Shown here: positions 12,839 through 23,597 of the stretch, in pieces
How positions within the stretch are numbered: the stretch's first letter is position 1
How the letters are laid out: each line of letters starts with the position of its first letter
DNA from: Nicotiana tabacum
Taxonomy: Eukaryota; Streptophyta; Magnoliopsida; Solanales; Solanaceae
Assembly (NCBI RefSeq): GCF_000715075.1
Contig: NC_134087.1
Location: 159,699,436 to 159,763,435 of the forward strand
Direction of reading: 5' to 3'
Length of the DNA: 64,000 nucleotides
Notes under the pieces: model-generated
The model's database searches: none
Told to the model about the DNA's origin: nothing
Seen by the model: only the letters and a program-made list of their open reading frames with translations
Position numbers and translations under genes: made by a program

Positions 12839-13035
12839 AGAACATGAAGCGCTCGGAACACAGGGACGGGTTCTTTTAGGTATTGATACACTTGTAAATT
12901 GATTCATCGACTTATAACCTACTCATATGCATGTATATATATTAACAATAAATGAAAACGTCTCGACTTATATCAATTAATATATGTATATATATATATA
13001 TAGCTATATATATATACAGATATAATATTTTTTAA

Positions 13036-13067
<32 letters not shown>

Positions 13068-13289
13068 TTTTTAAAATATTATATATTTATTTATATATGT
13101 ATATATATATATATATATAGCTTAAATTGAATTAAAATCCTAAATTTATACTACATATGTACATAATTTTAAATTGAATTAAAAGTAATTTAATTTTTTT
13201 AGAAATAGCGACCAACTTTGGTCGCTATTTTGGTCAAAAAGTCAAAACTTATTTAGCTACCAAAATAGCGACCAAAGTTGGTCACTATT

Positions 13290-14590
13290 TTTAATTCCAG
13301 TGTCAAAACCGGGTTTCCTCTCCCATTCTATCAAAAAATTCCCCAAAATTTCTCTTTTCTCTCTCACACTCAAACCCCCCCCCCCCCCCGACTCCCAGCA
13401 GCAGCGGCGCCACCGACGACCACCGACGGCAGCAGCTCCACCGCCGGCGACCTCCATTCCCAAGGTAGGTTTCTCTCTCCTTTCTTTGTTTTTTTCGAAA
13501 TACACTGATTTTGTTTAATTTCTCCATGTTAGGGTTCAAAGTTATATATTATTTGTTCAACCATGTTAGGGTTCAAAGTTAATTTCTCCATGTTAGGGTC
13601 TAATTTCTCCATGTTAGGGTTCAAAGCTAGCTCAACCATGTTAGGTTCAAAGTTATATATTATTTGTAATTTTTAGGGTTCTTATTAATACATTTAGTCC
13701 AAAATATTTAGTTTTACCTACTAATTTGGGGAAGAAATCATTTGAAGAGAAGAAACCCTAAGAGTTGCACCTTAGGATTATGTATTGGAATTTTAGTTTA
13801 TAAATTGAAATTTTAGGATATGAATTGAACTTTTGTGGATATGAGTTAAACCTTTAGGATATGAATTGAACCTTTAGGATATTAGTTTATGTATTGGAAT
13901 TTTAGTTTAAAAATTGAAATTTTAGGATATGACTTGAACTTTTGTGGATATGAGTTGAACATTTAGGATATGAATTGAACCTTTAGGATATGAGTTGGAC
14001 TTTTAGTTTATGTATTGGAATTTTAGTTTATAAATTGAAATTTTAGGATATGACTTGAACTTTTGTAGATATGAGTTGAACCTTTAGGATATGAATTGGA
14101 CTTTTAGTTTATGTATTGGAATTTTAGTTTATAAATTGAAATTTTAGGATATGACTTGAACTTTTGTGGATATGAGTTGAACCTTTAGGATATGAATTGA
14201 ACCTTTAGGATATTAGTTTATCTATTGGAATTTTAGTTTATAAATTGAAATTTTAGGATATGACTTGAACTTTTGTGGATATGAGTTGAACTTTTAGGAT
14301 ATGAATTGAACCTTTAGGGTCGAGGGTCGAGCCTCGACTATACATGTAAGTTTTTTACTTTTCATTAAGTATTTTGATTTACTTTTATATAAATTTTGAA
14401 ATACCAATTCAATATAATTTTTTGTATAGGTTCGCTTCACAGCTGATGTTGGGGAATTCATACGCAGTCAGCCACCTAATGAGTCGGGCGAGGCAATCCA
14501 ACTTCGGACGAGGATGCTGAAAGAACACTCCTTGAGTACTTTATAAACTTTGAACTAGACAATAGAACCAGTTTTCGAATGGGCTTGTAA
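13290..14590 (+). other. Exon-like cargo segment in the CACTA interior (unidentified)
   Basis: Positions 13310-13465 change abruptly to pyrimidine-rich then GC-rich sequence: a CT-rich leader, a C12-13 run, CAGCAGCGGCG and CCGCCGGCGACC, ending in CCCAAG followed by a donor-like GTAGGT at 13465. A repeat-filled AT-rich stretch (13560-14335) follows, like an intron. An acceptor-like TTGTATAG leads into 14430-14546, which reads VRFTADVGEFIRSQPPNESG and then AIQLRTRMLKEHSLSTL before a TAA. This looks like a small spliced transcription unit, either a captured host gene piece or a relic of the element's own gene. The product is not recognised. Frame choice and splice sites are inference. Confidence 0.4.
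13788..14335 (+). repeat. Tandem repeat of ~30-65 bp units with GGATATGAATTGAAC
   Basis: Units such as TTTAGGATATGAATTGAACC, GTTTATGTATTGGAATTTTA and TAAATTGAAATTTTAGGATA repeat in a higher-order pattern of roughly 120 bp, with four to five copies. The array lies in the intron-like part of the CACTA cargo. Confidence 0.85.
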
Positions 14591-14649
14591 TAAGCGTTAA
14601 CTTAGTTTTGTTAGCTTAATGTGTTAGTTCTATTGAACTTTATACTTTG

Positions 14650-14700
14650 TTGATTTTTATTGTTGTTGTTGTTGTTGTTGTTTATTGTTGTTGTTGTTGG
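14650..14700 (+). repeat. (TTG)n microsatellite
   Basis: About 45 bp of TTG/GTT trinucleotide repeats lie between the exon-like segment and the right subterminal palindromes. Confidence 0.9.
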
Positions 14701-14786
14701 CATAAAATGCCTGTTTAGAATTTATGGTAACCTGGCAGGTGGTGTAGCTGCCAAAACAGGCAGTTTCTGACAAAAATATACCAAGA

Positions 14787-15345
14787 AAAGCGACCAACTT
14801 TGGTCGCTAGTTGGTCGCTTTTCCATTTAAAAAAACAATTTTCTGGGCTCAGATTTCTCAAAAGCGACCAACTTTGGTCGCTATTCCATTTAAAAAACAA
14901 TTTCTGGAAATATAGCGACCAAAGTTGGTCGCTTATAATTAAAAAAATTATTTCTTGAAGTTAGCGACCAACTATGGTCGCTTATTTTTACAAAAATTGA
15001 TAAAAAAGCGACCAATCTTGGTCTCTATTTTCCAGATTTTAAAATATAGTATTTGGATTAGAGTCCAAAGTTGGTCGTTTTGTTATGATTAATAATAAAT
15101 AAAAAAACGTATTTTACATTTAGAGACCAACTTTGGTCGCCAAAATTATATTATTAAAATAATTAAGCGACCAAAGTTGGTCGTTATAGTCTTTACCCGG
15201 AATATTTGGTCCTTTTACCTTAGAGACCAAAGTTGGTCTCTAATTAGCGACCAACTTTGGTCCCTAAAATAAAGGGACCAGCAATATTGCGACCAGGCAC
15301 GTTTGGTCGCTTTTATGCCTATAAGCGACCAACTTTGGTTGCTTT
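14787..15345. repeat. Right subterminal array of GCGACCAA/TTGGTCGC near-palindromes
   Basis: About eleven copies in both orientations, more densely packed than on the left, with diverged members (CAATCTTGG, CAACTATGG, AGTCCAAAGTTGG). They run up to the right TIR. Presumed transposase-binding region of the CACTA element. Confidence 0.87.
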
Positions 15346-15348
15346 TTG

Positions 15349-15378
15349 TGGTCGCTTTTTTCCGGAATTCTAGTAGTG
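15349..15378 (-). repeat. CACTA right terminal inverted repeat
   Basis: This is the mirror of 10277-10306, ending GGAATTCTAGTAGTG, followed by the GTT target duplication. Confidence 0.93.
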
Positions 15379-16365
15379 GTTGTTCCGAAAACGAAAATAG
15401 GTTTGTTGTGTCATTTGGAACTTGTGTGAAAATTAGAGTGATTCCGAGTTGTTTATATGTGTTTGGCATAAGTTTGGAATTTAGAAATTCGAAGTATTTC
15501 ATTAAGTTTGAATTGAGGTACGATTTGTGATTTTGACATTATTATGTGTGATTTGAGGCCTTGAGTAAGTTCGTGTTATATTTTGGAACTTGTTGGTATG
15601 TTCGGATGGGATCCCGAGGGGCTCAGATGTATTTCGGATGAGTTTCGGGTTATATTGTTTATGATGGACAGTTCTGGTTCTTCGCACCTGTGCTTGTTTG
15701 GTCGCACGTGTGGATCCGCTTATGTGAGTGATAAATCGCTTCTGCAAAGAGGAGGCGCCCAAAAGATACTTCTGCGGAGGATTTAGCGTAGATACGTAGT
15801 CACACATGCGATTGATGGTGTGTACCTACGGAGTTAATCAGGCTGAGGATTTGCGTTTCTGCATTTGTGGAACCGCACCTGCGGAGCCACAGATGCGGCT
15901 GGTTAGACACAGATGTGGTGAGTGACCTGTTGAGTTATTCTTGCATATACGAGATGGGGACTACAAAAGTGGTGTTGCAGATGCGACTATTTGATCGCAA
16001 ATGCAGATTCCATGGCAGTTTATATTATATATCGAGGGTTTGGTTATTTCATCACATTTGGAGATTTAGAGCTCGATTTTGGGCGATTATAGAGGACGGA
16101 TTTAATTATTTACATAATTCTAACATCAATTTTGTTATTTGATTGGTGAATCTAAAAGAGAATTGGGAGGTTTTGTCTAAACTTTTCTAAAGTGAATAAT
16201 TGAGTTTTAAACATCGATTTGGAGTGAGATTTGAGTAAAATTAGCATGGTTGACTCGTATTTGAATGCATTGTCGAAATTTGTGAATTTTATCGGGTTTC
16301 AAGGTGCGGGCTCAGGTTGACTTTTTAGTTGACTTTGAGTATTTGATTAAAGGTTCAACCTTTAT

Positions 16366-19300
16366 TGTAACGACTAGACCAGTCGTTTTGAGCTTTTGCA
16401 CTTTGCTCACCAGTTCTCGGGCATGACTTGCCCCATGTGGTGTATTATGACTTATATAAATCGTTGGTGTTGGGTTTCAGGTTAATCAGAATGAATTTGG
16501 AAGAACAATTCTCAGTTTGTAGCTGGAAATTTGAAAGGTTTGACCAAGATTTGACTTGTTGTATATGATCTCGGATCGGAAATATTATGATTTGGTTATC
16601 TCCGTTGGGTGATTTGGGACTTAGAAGCGTGATCGGAATGCATTTTGGAAGTCCGTGGAAGATTTAGGCTTGAATTGGCGAAATTGAGATTTCGGCATTT
16701 TCCGGTTGATAGGCGAGATTTTGATATAGAGGTTGGAATGGAATTCCTAGAGTGACAATAGCTTCGTTGTGTCATTTGGGATGTGTGTGCAAAATTTCAG
16801 GTCATTCGAACGAGATTTGATAGACTTTTTGATCGAAAGCATGATTTAAGAGTCCTTGGAGTTCTTAGGCTTGAATCCAATGTTAAATTGGTGATTTTAT
16901 GTTGTTGTGAGTGTTCCTAAGTTTTGAACAAGTTTGAACGATGTCATGGGATGTGTTGGTACAACTGGTTTGAAGTTCCAGGAGTTCCGGGTAGGTTCCG
17001 GGTAGGTTCCGGGATGTTTTAGGCGGAAAATCATAGTTGTAGCAGGTCCAGAAGGGTTGCAGGCCTCGGAACCCACCCGCGCGGTCTGCACAAAAAGAAG
17101 TGCGGTCGCGGTATGTGATGTGCGGACCGCACAAAATGAAGTGTGGCCGCGGTAGGTGCCGTGCGGACCGCACAAAATGTTGTGCGGCCGCGGTGGGGAA
17201 CGTTTCGCTGGTTCTACTTTGGAAGCTCATATCTTTTGATCTACAAGGAATTTTGAGATGATTTAAAACCAAAAGTTATCGCCCTTTGTGTCTAGTTTCC
17301 AAAAAGGTAAAGATATCGCAATTTGGACACCTGTAGCGAAAGGTATGGCCAAAATACTAAAGCTTGTCATTGCAGAGGAAAGCCTGTGCGACCGCGGTCG
17401 TTTTTGTGCGGACCGCACTGGTTTTGTGCGAACCACGGTCGATTTTGTGCGGTCCGTGGAGGTGGAATTCTGTGGGGTACTCTACAAATATGAGGTTTTG
17501 GGTTTTATTTAATATTTTGACCTAGAGAGCTCGGATTTTGGCAATATTTCAAAGGTTTTTCAAGAAATTCATCGGGGTAAGTGATTCTAACTCAGATTTG
17601 GCCAGAGTACATGAATCTATCATTGAATTCATCATTTAATTCGTGATTTGGAACGGAATTTTGAAGAAAATTTTGAAACCTTTCAAAAATATAAAATGAT
17701 GATTCAAAGGACCAAATGGTATCGGAATTGGATAATTTTGGTATGGTTAGACTCGTGAGGGTATGAGGATTCTGAAAATATAAATTTTATCCGATTCCGA
17801 GACGTGGGCCCGGGGCTCGGGTTTTGATAATTTGGGGAATCGTGCCCTTTGTTGATTGTTTTCGCTTGGGCTTTGTTCCCTTAGCATATTGTGACATATT
17901 CGTTCTGATTTTGGAAAGATTCGATGCACGTGGAGGCCGATTTGAGGGGCAAAGGCGTTGCGAGCTAGAGATTTAGCCGGTTTGAGGTGAGTAATGATTG
18001 TAAATGATGCTCTGAGGGTTTGAAACCCCGGATTTGCACATCGTAGTGCTATATTGAGGTATGACACACGCTTGATGACGAGCGTTGGGTCGTGCACTAT
18101 TAGGGATTGTGACTTGGTCCGTCCTGATTGATGATTTTACCGCGTATTTGACTGAAACTTATTTGTTATCATCGTGATTTGGGTTGATTGCCATATTTGG
18201 GCTTCGTGCCAACTATTTGAACCCTTCAGTGATGTTTATTACTATTTCCTCACTGTTTTGACTTATTACTTGAACTCAGTCATGTTATTTTTCATTGTTT
18301 TACAACTCAGCCATTTTTACTCAGTTTTGAGATTTAAATGATACTTTAAATGATGTTTTGGGCTGAGAAATAATGTTTTACTATTGCCCGAGGGTCTTGT
18401 GATGATTTTTGGAATGAGTAAGGCCGAGGGCCTAGTTATGAGGATACATTGATGCTGATATGAGGCCGAGGGCCTAAGATACATAAATATGCCACGAGGT
18501 GGCTTGATTGATATGAGGTCGAGGGCCTAGATTTAATGCCACGAGATGGCTTGATATTGCGCTTAGGCCGTAAGGGTCCCCTCCCGGAGTCTGTACACCC
18601 CCAGTGAGTGCGGGTACCCATTGTGATGTGAGATTGAGCCCGAGGGGCTGGCACTGTTCTGAGATTTGAGCCCGAGGGGCTGGTATTGTTCCATTTGAGC
18701 CCAAGGGCTGGTGTTGTTCCATGTGATTGCCCGAGGGGCTGGTACTATTCTGAGATGTTGCCCGAGGGGCGGTTTTTGTTGATATTATGCCCCAGGGGCG
18801 AACTTTAACTTGTTATTTACCTTTTTATCACTTGTTTTACCTACTGAAAAGGGAAATTTACTTGATTCTTCACTGTTTACTGGTTTTTAAGTGATTTTTA
18901 CTGCTTCGGTATAGAATGCCTTGTGTTTTACGTGTTTTCTTACTTTCAGTCATTAGTTATATTTATTACTCACTGAGTTGGAGTACTCACTTTACTCCCT
19001 GCACCGTGTGTGCAGATTCAGGCGTAGCAGGTCTCGCTCCTGAGTGTTGATCCTTCTAGTCCAGGCGGTGTTTCGGAGACTACGAGGTAGTTGTTGGCAT
19101 CCGCAGCCCCCGTGTCTCCCTTATCTTATTATTTCTATGTTCTTCAGCAGTTGTGCCAGATATTGTATTTAGTAGACTTGTGTTAGGATCCTTAGTTGCT
19201 TATGACTTGTGACACCCCGGTCAGGGCGGTGTCGGGTTGGATTCCGCTTTTGTTATCTATGTTTCCGCTATGTATTATCATTAAATCATGTTTTAGACTG

Positions 19301-19406
19301 CTTTTATATTGTTTGTCTGCTTTAACAAGTGAGCTAAGTTTAATTGGCTGGCCTTGTCTTCATGAGAGGCGTCATCACGACCGGGTTTGGGGTTGGGGTT
19401 GTGACA
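16366..19406 (+). mobile_element. 5' LTR of the nested gypsy element (3041 bp)
   Basis: Begins TGTAACGACTAGACC and ends GTTGTGACA. It contains a GC-rich cluster of GTGCGGACCGCAC-type near-palindromes (17090-17200, 17390-17455), a run of GAGCCCGAGGGGCTGG units (18640-18790), GCCGAGGGCCTA units (18425-18530), and a CTCCCGGAGTCTG block near 18590. The same layout recurs in the 3' LTR. Transcription signals were not assigned. Confidence 0.92.
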
Positions 19407-19409
19407 AGT

Positions 19410-19421
19410 TGGTACCAGAGC
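19410..19421 (+). other. Primer-binding site (initiator-tRNA-Met type)
   Basis: TGGTACCAGAGC lies three bases after the LTR end. It matches the common plant retrotransposon PBS complementary to the 3' end of initiator tRNA-Met, with one difference from the usual TGGTATCAGAGC. Confidence 0.88.
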
Positions 19422-21950
19422 CTAGGTTACATAGGCCTCATGAGTCATGAGCAGGTTTAGTAGAGTCTCGCGGATCGGTACAGAGACGTCTGTATTTATC
19501 CTCGAGAGGCTGCAGAACCTTTAGGAAAACTTCACATTCTTGAATTCTTATCGTGCGTCCTTGATTCAGCTTGAAATGTAACTCTTTGAATTCCTTCCAC
19601 GTGTTTGTATGCGTGCATGAGCGCTCAGTATCTAATGTACATCGATGGCTTATGATTCCCCAATCAAGGGGTGAAACATGATCTCTGTGAGTTGATGTTG
19701 GGCCAGTCTGGAGGACTTGAGACCGGATCTTTGCCTATAGCTTGAGCACCGAAGTGTTGATTGTGTAAGCAAGTGTCTTCAAACTGATATGTTCGGTAGT
19801 GTCCCTATTAGTGGAAGTGACGACTACATAACTATGTGATGAGTATGTTAGTACTACGAGTTGTATCCATATGATTTGGAAGCGACGAGAAGGATCTACT
19901 GGAGGATAGAAGAACTATTAGGTGCCTGATTTTCATTTTTGATTTGAGGTATAGCCCCGAGTTATGGGTGTGCGAAGAGTCTTATCATGTGTCCTAGTTG
20001 AGAGTGAAGAAAATTTCATGTTGCTGTATGAGTTCAGACTCAGGAAGGCTAAGTGATTGCGTAATGTTTGTGATGGTAGAAGGTATACAGAAATGTTAGT
20101 TGAAGGCAAAGCAGGTGGGTTATTTCCTTTGAAATGTTCTGAGGTTGTACGATCCTTATGTGTCTATTAGAAGATCTCATTTGCGAGTGAAAGATATGTG
20201 TTGCAATTTAAATTGGGTCGCTTAGAGAGTGGGTGTAACTGTTGCGAGAGTGGAATGCAAAATTTGCAGAAGAGTTAAAATTCTAGATGATCTATGTTTT
20301 CACAAGCTTATAAAAGATTCGAGTTTAATATCATTACGGTATCATGGCATCAATAGAGTATAATCGTTATGAGTTATTGAATGTGTGTTGATCTGTGGCT
20401 TCGAGCCAAATGGGGGATATGCTATTGATTAGGCGATTGCACGGTTAGGTGCTATGTTGGTTCCAGTTTGAGGCGTGCTGGTGAATTAGTTATGGCTTGC
20501 GGAAATTGAGACCGAGGATGGCTCGAGTAAAGGAAACTTTTGACGAAGATTATATTATGCTTCATAGGTGTGTGAGAATCACGGGATGTCTTGAGTTGTT
20601 ATTGGCAAGAATGCTCGGTGCATAGAGCAGGAAGTTGCTTGGTTGTATTGGGATGAGGTTACATTCTGCGGTGTCAGAGTGCCAATGAGGCACGGGTTGT
20701 TCGGTTCATTTGATCAGACTAATTGCAGTTTGAATAGAGTGAATGACTCTCGAGAATGGTTCTAATGTGTTCAAGATTCTACATATAGCAATTGGGTATT
20801 TTAAAGTTGTATATGTGGTTAGGAACTGAGTTTTCATTTGGAAGATGTCAATACTTGTGGTACTTTTTACATTAAATATGGGATTCTACATATCAGTATT
20901 AGGAAGGTAATGGTTCCAGATTCGCAGGAAGTCCCTTCGGGGTAGGTATTTTGAACGTGGTGCTTCTAAAAACATTTATGAGAGTACTCAGCGGCTTATG
21001 AGCCTTAGACAGTGTGGTTTCATGCTTGGGTCTCGCGTGGTGAGTCTGGGTTGATGATTTGTTGCATTGTAGCAAGAAGAAGTGTCAAGCTAATGGTAGA
21101 TCAGAGGGAAACACGAATAGATGGGATAGCGTGATAGTAGGCCAGAACGGTATGGTAAGGATATGATTAGTTCCTTGGGTGTTTTTGAGGTAACAAGTCT
21201 CTGCAGGTATTTTGCGGCAATTCTTTTGGGTTTTAGTGACATGCGTAGCTCGGTTGAGTTAAAAGGATTCAGTCCTGATAAGTTAGTGTTGTGCAAGGGG
21301 AACTCGGAAAGTTCTTGATGGTTTCTACCTTGATTGGAGATGTATATTTTCTATGGGCATGAGGAGCAGGGGATGCATAGTGATTTTCTTCTAGATGGGA
21401 TCAATAGAATGTTCTTGACTAGTTGAGTACGTAGATGTTTGTGGCTTGGAAGGGAGATGAAGTTATCATGTGATCCTAGGATGGTGTGGTATATGCGGTA
21501 TGTTGTAGAGGATTGAGATTTGCGTGTGTAAGGTTACGGTTCAGTTTTGGAACGGAAAGTCATAAAATTCTTAGGCAGCACGAGCAGTTTTAGATGATTA
21601 GGGGGATGATCTTCAGATGATTAAGGAAATGGTATTTCTAATTGGAGTGATTTGACGAGGGTATATGTTTCAGGAAAGGCAATGTAACTAAGTTGATGGT
21701 ACTTCGGTAGTATTGCGGCACCTTCTTGTTAGATCGATTGCGGGTATTCGAGTTTTCTTGGTGGCACTGAGGAATTTCAGAGTATCTCTCGTGGAATGAT
21801 TGGGTATTTGAGGTATGGTATGCATTCGGACGACGGAATTGGGGTCAGGTGTGTTGAGTCATTTGCCATATGGATTTGGAGGCAGGGAAGTTCTCACATT
21901 TAGGCTATATTGAAATTGTGAATCGTGTGTATCGGAATTGTTTAGCGACT
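19422..21950. other. Non-coding interior of the nested gypsy element
   Basis: About 2.5 kb with no recognisable gag. Only the leader just after the primer site (GGTACAGAGACGTCTG near 19478 and CCTCGAGAGGCTGCAG near 19499) resembles the untranslated leader of coding relatives. The rest has no long reading frame and no family motif I can identify. Confidence 0.6.
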
Positions 21951-21959
21951 ATCGGGGTT

Positions 21960-22450
21960 TGAAGACCCGAGCGGATCTTTCGTTGTTGGGTATGTTAGAT
22001 TTTGGATGTGATATTGGGTTCAGACTGGTTGTCTCCGCGTTGTGCCATTTTGGACTATTGCGCTAAGGCGGCACTGTTGGCTATGCCAGAAATGTCACGG
22101 ATTAAGTGGTGAGGTTCGATGGAGTATGTCTTAGTGGAGTGGTTTTATTTTTCGAGGACCCAGCGGACAGTTGGGAAGAATTGTCTTTCTTATGTGGGCT
22201 TTCGTGATAAATGTCAGTGCAGAGGCTTCTACTATTGATTCGGTTCCGGTAGTGAGGGGTTTTTTGGATGTGTTCTTATGGTCGGGCATGCCGTCGGGCA
22301 AGGTTATTGATTTCGGTATTAAATTGATGCCAGACACTGTATCATATGGCACCGGCAGAGTTAGAGGGTTGAAGGAACAACCTCAGGATTTCCTTGATGA
22401 GGAGTTCATTGGCAGGCCAATGTGGATGTGTGTTCTACCTTGAATCGGCT
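21960..22450 (+). pseudogene. Protease-to-RT linker fragment of the nested gypsy element
   Basis: Read with frame changes, this gives a protease end (GMLDFG then DWLSPR-like pieces near 21990-22040) and the linker to RT (STIDSVPVVRGFLDVF near 22230-22275, GMPSGKVIDFGIKLMPDT near 22287-22340, then RGLKEQPQDFLDEEFI). The order matches the same region in the element at 1610-1860. It is the only clear pol remnant in the interior, with several stops and shifts. Confidence 0.7.
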
Positions 22451-22459
22451 TGGTTGGCT

Positions 22460-23588
22460 CCGAATTGTATTGCTGAGAGAGGTGTTGTGATTTGTCGGTT
22501 ATAGGCACCTAGGGTGCGGTTCTATTGGGGTTTCATAGTGGAAGTCGAGCAGGAAGAGAAATTGGGTGTTACTCGGTGAATGGTGTATTGGTTATGTCCT
22601 TTCGGGTTTGTGTGGTGTAGGTTATTTGCTCTACCGTGGGTATGATGATTTGTTTAGGTTCCAGACATCAAATTGTGCATGGTTGTTGATTTCGAGCATA
22701 GTGACTTAAGGTGGTTCATGTAGAGCAATGCTGGATAGGATCGCGCATCGCAGCAAAGTTATGTGGAGGTATGACCTTGCGGGTTAGATTCATGTGTTCT
22801 ATTCCTATGATGCGAGATGGGTTCTCAACCTTGTGTTGTGGTGGTACTGGTGAGCTTGAGGTACAGCTCTTTCATTTGAGTCATTTTCATGATTGGAGGT
22901 ATGTTCTGACTGTTGCTTATTAGTGCGTGTATTATGCAAGTGGTGGCTTAGGCCTGTACTAATGTGTCATGTCACCAGAGTAGTGTGTTGGATTAGAGGA
23001 GATCGTTGGGATCATTAATGGATACGAACGGATTCGATTTTAGCATGTTGGGAGGATAATATCGAGCTTCGGCTCAGGAATTTGCTGTGCTATTTGCCAA
23101 AGGAGGAGTGGCTTCTTGAATGGTTGATTTGGGAAATGGTTATGGCTTACCGCGTGTTTTAGTGATCATTGGCAGCATATGAAAGCGTTGGGGTGAGACT
23201 TTAGTTGATAAGAGTTTTTCTATCGGTATTCGGGCGTTGTGTGCACCTGCTGTAACTAGAAGTTATCACTATGAGTGTTTGAGTCATGTGGTATATCAAG
23301 TGATTGCACCTGAGATTGCAGGTATGGGTTATTACAGCTGGTTCGGGCTTATTCTAAATATAGATGTGAGATTCTGATCTCGTGGATGATTTCGGAAATG
23401 GAAATGGAGTTCTAAGGTTTATGGGCCATGTTGGATTGTGAAATTTTAGTTGCATTATGTTATCGGACCTATATGAGATAGGGTGACGCGAGATCACCCC
23501 CGGGTATATGCATGGTAAGGTTATTCAATGATTGGTTGGCATTTGGAACAACTCTGGGCACGTTTGAGGACAAACTTATGTTTTAAGT
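22460..23588. other. Degenerate interior of the nested gypsy element, right part
   Basis: No RT, RNase H or integrase motif could be read. The very end (TFEDKLMF near 23562-23584) matches the last residues of pol that precede the purine tract in related elements. Confidence 0.5.
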
Positions 23589-23597
23589 GGGGGAGGA
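23589..23597 (+). other. Polypurine tract of the nested gypsy element
   Basis: GGGGGAGGA directly precedes the 3' LTR. The LTR's first base appears changed from T to G (23598), so the tract now runs visually into the LTR. Confidence 0.8.

Larger units (their letters stand above)
11066..12985 (+). repeat. Six copies of a ~150-bp unit, each led by a (TA)n tract, inside the CACTA element
   Basis: A unit beginning AACATGAAGCGCTCGGAACA recurs with starts near 11088, 11308, 11481, 12260, 12393 and 12841. It passes through GATTCATCGACTTATAACC and CATATGCATG to about 150 bp. Each copy is preceded by TATATA of variable length; the tracts at 11262-11305, 12338-12391 and 12530-12609 are long. A larger direct duplication links 10881-11090 with 12623-12843 (offset about 1.74 kb) and includes one subterminal palindrome. 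The pattern suggests repeated unequal exchange or slippage at the (TA)n tracts. No coding content is evident. Confidence 0.85.
10274..15381. mobile_element. CACTA (En/Spm-type) DNA transposon, apparently non-autonomous
   Basis: The element runs 10277-15378. It begins CACTACTAGAATTCCGG, and the other end is its exact inverse; the terminal inverted repeats match perfectly for 30 bp. It is flanked by the 3-bp duplication GTT (10274-10276 and 15379-15381), as expected for CACTA elements. Both subterminal regions are packed with near-palindromic units like GCGACCAAAGTTGGTCGC. No TnpD/TnpA-type transposase is visible in 5.1 kb, so it is probably mobilised in trans. Inside lie long (AT)n tracts, a duplicated block, a MITE, and a GC-rich exon-like segment. 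It was inserted into the solo LTR. Confidence 0.93.

Noticed and set aside
13257..13539. Overlapping Gly/Arg- or Pro/Ala-rich frames on both strands at the GC-rich patch
   Set aside because: Composition alone produces them. Only the plus-strand leader/donor interpretation has supporting context, and it is weak.
14430..14546. Assignment of the CACTA exon-like peptide to the element's transposase
   Set aside because: I cannot match it to a TnpA or TnpD motif, so it is left as unidentified cargo.
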